Shown here one piece after another: positions 60,533-64,000 of a stretch of 64,000 nt of DNA. The stretch is from Ectopseudomonas khazarica (GTDB taxonomy: Bacteria; Pseudomonadota; Gammaproteobacteria; Pseudomonadales; Pseudomonadaceae). Location: the NCBI RefSeq assembly GCF_004521985.1, contig NZ_SBHZ01000005.1, positions 1 through 64,000 of the forward strand, given 5' to 3'. Made by a program: the position numbers and the translations under genes. Within the stretch, counting starts at the first letter, position 1. Every line of letters starts with the position of its first letter. A model generated the notes under the pieces. The model was not told where the DNA came from and ran no database searches. It saw only the letters and a list, made by a program, of their open reading frames with translations.

Positions 60533-60856
60533 TCAACGCAGCAGTGCCGGTACCTTGCGCTGCAACAGCTCGATCAGCTCTGGCTGCATGTAGGCATAGT
60601 CGTCGGGGATATCCAGGCAGATCACCCGCTTGCCCGCCAGCGCCTGCCGGTACTGGCGCGTCAGCTTGCTGCGGTGGTTCTTCTCCATCACCAGGATCAC
60701 CGTCGCCCAGTCGAGCTGCTCCGCCGAGACGCGCACCTCGGCGTCGGGAGCCAGCCCGGCCGAGTCGGTCTCGATGTCCGGCCAGTCAGCGAATACCCGT
60801 TCGGCCGTGGGGCTGCGCAGACGATTGCGGCTGCAGATGAACAAGGCACGGATCAC
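60533..60856 (-). CDS. Low-molecular-weight protein-tyrosine-phosphatase-like protein
   Basis: A 107-residue protein with the P-loop signature CSRNRLRS (C8 to S15, CX5RS) and DIPDDYAYMQPELIELL, where the general-acid Asp would be. It is shorter than classic LMW-PTP (about 150), so the fold is compact. The start is GTG at 60856, overlapping the upstream GNAT stop as GTGA. The target is unknown. Confidence 0.82.
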   Translation of the reverse strand: MIRALFICSRNRLRSPTAERVFADWPDIETDSAGLAPDAEVRVSAEQLDWATVILVMEKNHRSKLTRQYRQALAGKRVICLDIPDDYAYMQPELIELLQRKVPALLR

Positions 60857-61383
60857 TCGCCGGACACCTGCTCGTAGAGTTCGACCGGTTCCACCTTGCC
60901 CTGGCTACCGCAGGCGGCGTGGCCCAGACCGAGGTGACGAAAGCCGGCCTTGAACAGCACGCGCCCGGACTGCGGGTTGCGCGCCAGGTGGCTGGCATGC
61001 AGACGGCGCAGGCGCAGGTGGCGAAAGGCGAAGTCCACCAGCGCATTGCACGCTTCGCTGGCATAGCCGCGACTCCAGTACGGCACGCCGATCCAGTAGC
61101 CTACCTCGGCCTCGCCACGGCTGATGTCCTTCAGCGCCATGCAGCCGACCAGCTTGCCGCTGTCGACCTCGGTGATGATGAAGTTGGCCGCGGCTCCGCT
61201 GGCCCACTCCTCTGCGCAGCGCTCGATCCAGCGTTGCGCCAGCTCGGGCGGATAGGGATGGGGAATGCTGCGGGTGACGTCGGCGATACGAAAGTCGCCG
61301 GCCAGGCGCTGCACCTCGCTGGCATCCTCGGGTTGTGGCGTGCGCAGCAGCAGGCGCTGGGTTGCGATTCGCGGCTCATCCAT
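60853..61383 (-). CDS. RimJ/RimL-type GNAT acetyltransferase
   Basis: A 176-residue GNAT with TQRLLLRTPQPEDASEV at the N-terminus, GYWIGVPYWSRGYASEA (acetyl-CoA loop, about 95-111) and LHASHLARNPQSGRVLFKAGF. Family acetylates protein N-termini or small amines; the target is unknown. Translationally coupled to the PTP-like gene. Confidence 0.88.
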   Translation of the reverse strand: MDEPRIATQRLLLRTPQPEDASEVQRLAGDFRIADVTRSIPHPYPPELAQRWIERCAEEWASGAAANFIITEVDSGKLVGCMALKDISRGEAEVGYWIGVPYWSRGYASEACNALVDFAFRHLRLRRLHASHLARNPQSGRVLFKAGFRHLGLGHAACGSQGKVEPVELYEQVSGE

Positions 61384-61405
61384 TTTGCCACCTCGTCAGG
61401 ACTGT

Positions 61406-61975
61406 TCAGGCCGGCACGGGGCCGATGGGGTAGAACTGCCCATCACTCCACACGCCCAGCCAGGGTTCTCCGTCGACCTCGCGCTCGACCGCCAGTTCCA
61501 CCAACTGGTAGAACACGTTGCGGTGAATCAGCGCCTCGAGGTTACGCCGTACCAGAATGTAGGGCGAGGGCTCGAGTGTCGCAGGATCGATCTCCACACG
61601 AATGGGATGCTCAGCGCCACCAACCACCTCGTCCTCGACGTTGGTGGTGAAGCGCAGGCGCTGCGACTCGCCCTCCCCCTCGACCTGCAGGGTAACGGCC
61701 ACGAAGGGCGCATCCTCGACCTGGATGCCGACCTTCTCCACCGGCGTGATCAGGAAATAATCGTCGCCATCGCGGCGAATGATGGTGGAGAACAGCCGCA
61801 CCATCGGCTTGCGGCCGATTGGCGTGCCCAGGTAGTACCAGGTGCCGTCGCGGGCGATGCGCATGTCGATGTCGCCGCAGAAATCCGGGTTCCACAGGTG
61901 CACGGGCGGCAGGCCCTTGCCTTCGCCCTTGGGAATCTGCGCCAGCAGGTCGCCCGCCTTGCCTGGATCGCTCAT
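61406..61975 (-). CDS. DUF1285 family protein
   Basis: A 189-residue cytoplasmic protein of a conserved proteobacterial family of two-beta-barrel-like domains (family recognised from [31 protein letters not shown]). Function unknown. The ATG at 61975 ([11 protein letters not shown]) starts homology; the frame is open to 62083. It precedes the GNAT gene by 22 nt. Confidence 0.85.
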   Translation of the reverse strand: MSDPGKAGDLLAQIPKGEGKGLPPVHLWNPDFCGDIDMRIARDGTWYYLGTPIGRKPMVRLFSTIIRRDGDDYFLITPVEKVGIQVEDAPFVAVTLQVEGEGESQRLRFTTNVEDEVVGGAEHPIRVEIDPATLEPSPYILVRRNLEALIHRNVFYQLVELAVEREVDGEPWLGVWSDGQFYPIGPVPA

Positions 61976-62087
61976 GCTCTCTCCTCGTCCGTTTCCGCGA
62001 ACGGTCAAGGATACACCCTGGGGCAGGCTTTGGCCTCGAAGGCCTGCGCCTGGCCGGCAGGGCGCGCCCGGCGCCCTGTGCAACGGA

Positions 62088-62690
62088 TCAGCGGCCGAGA
62101 CCGATCAGGCTGCGCGCATAGTCGTGCAGCGGCGGGCCGATCAGGTCCTGGGGCTGGGCGTCATAGAACGTCAGGAAACCGCCACGACTGCGGATGCGCG
62201 CGGTGTCCACCAGGTAGCGGGTGTTGGTCTCGATCAGCATCAGCTGGATCGACGCGCGGTCGGTGCCGAGGCGATCCAGCGCCTCCTGATCCGCCCATTC
62301 ATCCTCGTTGCCGATGCGGTCGTCGCTGTAGGCGAAACGGCTGTAAAGCAGGTAATGGGCGCCTGCCGCACGGGCCTCGGCCATGGCCTCTTCCAGGCCC
62401 AGCGGCTGCTTGGCGCGACGCACCAGCGGGAAGTATTCGACGAAGCCCTTGAAGGCCTCCTCCGCCACCACGTTGGGACGCGGATAGCCATGCCCCGGCG
62501 GCACGAAATGGCCCTGGGCGATGTAGATGAAGGAGTCCTGTTGCAGACGCCGCGAGGCCATGCGCTCGGTACGGCCGTGGTCGAGAACGCCGGCATCGCG
62601 CAGGTGGTACTCGGCGCCATCGGCCAGGTCACTCACCTTCATGCAGCCAGCCAGGCCCAGCAGCGCCACCAGTAGAAACAGGTTACGCAT
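62088..62690 (-). CDS. DUF4823 lipoprotein
   Basis: A 200-residue predicted lipoprotein: [16 protein letters not shown] gives a signal peptide and lipobox (LAGC, lipid Cys16). The rest resembles DUF4823 of Pseudomonas and related bacteria. Function unknown; residue 17 (Met) does not give an inner-membrane retention Asp, so outer-membrane sorting is expected. The ATG at 62690 follows AGGAGGAT. Confidence 0.87.
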   Translation of the reverse strand: MRNLFLLVALLGLAGCMKVSDLADGAEYHLRDAGVLDHGRTERMASRRLQQDSFIYIAQGHFVPPGHGYPRPNVVAEEAFKGFVEYFPLVRRAKQPLGLEEAMAEARAAGAHYLLYSRFAYSDDRIGNEDEWADQEALDRLGTDRASIQLMLIETNTRYLVDTARIRSRGGFLTFYDAQPQDLIGPPLHDYARSLIGLGR

Positions 62691-62763
62691 GAATCGATCC
62701 TCCTCATGCCGGTGACGGAAAACCGGCGGATAAGGCATAGATGCAGATTCTGCGCCAGGCTGC

Positions 62764-63657
62764 TCAAAGCCCCCGCTGCCACTCCTGGCGCAAGTTCGCC
62801 TGCTGCGGTTGCTCGATGGCGCTGCGCACCTGGGCCAGCAGGCGCGCCTTGTCACGGCCGAGGTTGCCCTTGAGTACCAGGTAGTTGGAGGCATGATCGC
62901 TGCGAAACACCGTTTGCTGCAGCTCGAGCCCGGCGAGCAGACGCTCGACCTCACCGAACAGCTGCAACTGGCTCAGCGGCCGGTAATCGGCGAACTGCTC
63001 ACGAAAGCGCGCCTCGCCCATGGGAAAGCTGACCACCAGGGTGGACAGGTATTCGGGCTGCGCCTCGTTCATCAGCCGCGCCGAATTGTCCGCGTGCTGA
63101 TCGCTGAGCGCCTGGCCGCCGAGCCCGTTGAGAATCATCACCGAGCGGGTGATGCCGGCCTGGCCGAGCTTGTCCAGCGCGCTGAGGCTGGAGTCGAAGG
63201 TTTCCCCCTTGTTGACCCGCGCCAGCACCTCGTCATCGCCGGACTCGCAGCCGACATAGGCCATCTTCAGGCCGGCATCGGCCAGCTCCTTGAGTTCCTC
63301 GACCGATTTCTTGCGCAGGTTGCGCGGCAGGCAGTAGCTGGAAACCCGGCGCACCTCGGGCATGTGCTCGCGGATGGCCTGCAGAATGGCCAGCAGGCGC
63401 CTGGTCGGCAGCACCAGGGCGTCGCCATCGGCGAGGAACACCCGGTTGACGATCAACTGCTCGCCTGCGCGACGGATCTCCTCCAGCACCTGTGCCTCGT
63501 CCCGCGCGCGGAATTTCTTCTGCGGAGCGGTGTACATCTCGCAGAAGGTGCACTGGTTCCAGGAGCAGCCGTTGGTGACCGGCAGGATCAGTGACTGCGC
63601 CTCGCTCGGCGGACGGAAAACCGGCTCGATGTAATCGATGGGGAAACGGGCAGACAT
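62764..63657 (-). CDS. Radical SAM protein (B12-less YgiQ/Elp3-like type)
   Basis: A 297-residue radical SAM enzyme with cluster cysteines C31, C36 and C39, that is CX4CX2C, one residue longer than the classic CX3CX2C. It opens with PVFRPPSEAQSLILPVTNGC and keeps a GE-like GCESGDDE motif in the SAM site. Substrate unknown. Just downstream of moaA, but there is no evidence of a molybdopterin role. The ATG at 63657 starts homology. Confidence 0.85.
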   Translation of the reverse strand: MSARFPIDYIEPVFRPPSEAQSLILPVTNGCSWNQCTFCEMYTAPQKKFRARDEAQVLEEIRRAGEQLIVNRVFLADGDALVLPTRRLLAILQAIREHMPEVRRVSSYCLPRNLRKKSVEELKELADAGLKMAYVGCESGDDEVLARVNKGETFDSSLSALDKLGQAGITRSVMILNGLGGQALSDQHADNSARLMNEAQPEYLSTLVVSFPMGEARFREQFADYRPLSQLQLFGEVERLLAGLELQQTVFRSDHASNYLVLKGNLGRDKARLLAQVRSAIEQPQQANLRQEWQRGL

Positions 63658-63755
63658 TCGCGGCACACTCGCAAAGGGAAAGCCCGCACAGTCTATATGG
63701 CTGCGGCGTGACTGCCGAGCCACGCCGCGCGCAGCGCTTCAGCGGCTACGGCGTA

Positions 63756-64000
63756 TCAGCCGCCGATGATCTTCATCACCGTGACGCCACCGGAGAACGC
63801 CAGGTCCTGCTTGTCGCCCAGCGCCTTGACCAGCAGCCGCTGCAAGGCCGGCAAGGCCTGGTGACGCGGCTTGTCCAGCAGGTCACCGACGAAGTGGCGG
63901 TTGCTCGACGACAGGCAGCCGTGCAACCAGCCGGTGGACGACAGGCGCAGGCGCGAGCAGGTCCGGCAGAACGGTACGCTTTCGTTGGCGATCACCCCGA
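63756..64000 (-). CDS. moaA: GTP 3',8-cyclase MoaA, C-terminal part (runs off the window)
   Basis: The last 81 codons of a larger gene. SVPFCRTCSRLRLSSTGWLHGCL carries the C-terminal iron-sulfur cysteines (C-X2-C...C) that bind GTP in MoaA, and the chain ends in the essential MoaA double glycine (IIGG). It makes the first intermediate of molybdenum cofactor biosynthesis. The N-terminal SAM cluster lies beyond the right edge. Confidence 0.9.
   Translation of the reverse strand, partial: GVIANESVPFCRTCSRLRLSSTGWLHGCLSSSNRHFVGDLLDKPRHQALPALQRLLVKALGDKQDLAFSGGVTVMKIIGG

Overview
The window is a high-GC gammaproteobacterial chromosome segment that reads as Pseudomonas, probably of the mendocina/oleovorans/alcaliphila type. 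That placement is an inference from gene content. The pointers are an AmrZ regulator, the gene order rsmA-lysC-alaS-(threonine aldolase)-astE-astB-astD-aruG-aruF-aruC-argR-aotPMQJ known from P. aeruginosa, the split xcpPQ / xcpR-Z type II secretion locus, and abundant Pseudomonas-style short palindromic repeats (cores like GCGGCTTCAGCCGC). No transposase, integrase, phage gene or CRISPR array was found; almost everything is conserved core or near-core genome.

Layout. 1-500: an array of a 116-bp composite repeat, possibly continuing to the left. 497-11287 (minus): a complete carbon-phosphorus lyase operon phnCDEFGHIJKLMNP, mostly joined by 1-11 nt stop/start overlaps, with repeat elements lodged at three interior points. 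Upstream of phnC lie a strong Pho-box match and a PhnF-type palindrome. 11674-12000 (plus): amrZ. 12071-15271 (minus): oadGAB, a sodium-pumping oxaloacetate decarboxylase. 15754-17196 (minus): mgtE. 17519-18007 (plus): a small secreted DUF4124-type protein. 18052-18624 (minus): three tRNA-Arg(ACG) and one tRNA-Ser(GCT). 18686-23022 (minus): rsmA, lysC, alaS. 23306-36842 (minus): threonine aldolase, the arginine succinyltransferase (AST/aru) genes, argR and the arginine/ornithine ABC transporter, with ArgR-type TGTCGC sites at both main promoters. 37318-47651: the type II secretion machine, xcpR-Z leftward and xcpPQ rightward.

47776-64000 is a mixed region of single genes and small groups: an amidase, a 63-residue membrane protein with a Gly/Asp tail, a GFA-type zinc protein, a methyltransferase, an AI-2E/PerM-family permease, a tautomerase, an SDR protein lacking the usual catalytic tyrosine with a divergent LysR regulator, a monofunctional chorismate mutase, a GAF-PAS-PAS-GGDEF protein, a TonB-dependent receptor behind a near-perfect Zur box, an acyltransferase-like membrane protein, a PTP-like/GNAT pair, DUF1285 and DUF4823 proteins, a radical SAM protein and the 3' end of moaA.

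How the genes work together: PhnCDE import phosphonates, PhnG-M with PhnN and PhnP convert them to phosphate and PRPP, and control appears to be double, by PhoB starvation activation and PhnF repression. The aot transporter imports arginine, ArgR senses it, and the aru/ast enzymes degrade it to glutamate and succinate. The xcp genes build one envelope-spanning secretion machine. No clearly novel multi-gene system was found. The best leads are the repeat insertions within the phn operon (one inside the phnN coding sequence), the paired PhnF-like operators, the Zur-box TonB receptor, the tandem tRNA-Arg transcription units, and the SDR enzyme with an altered active site.
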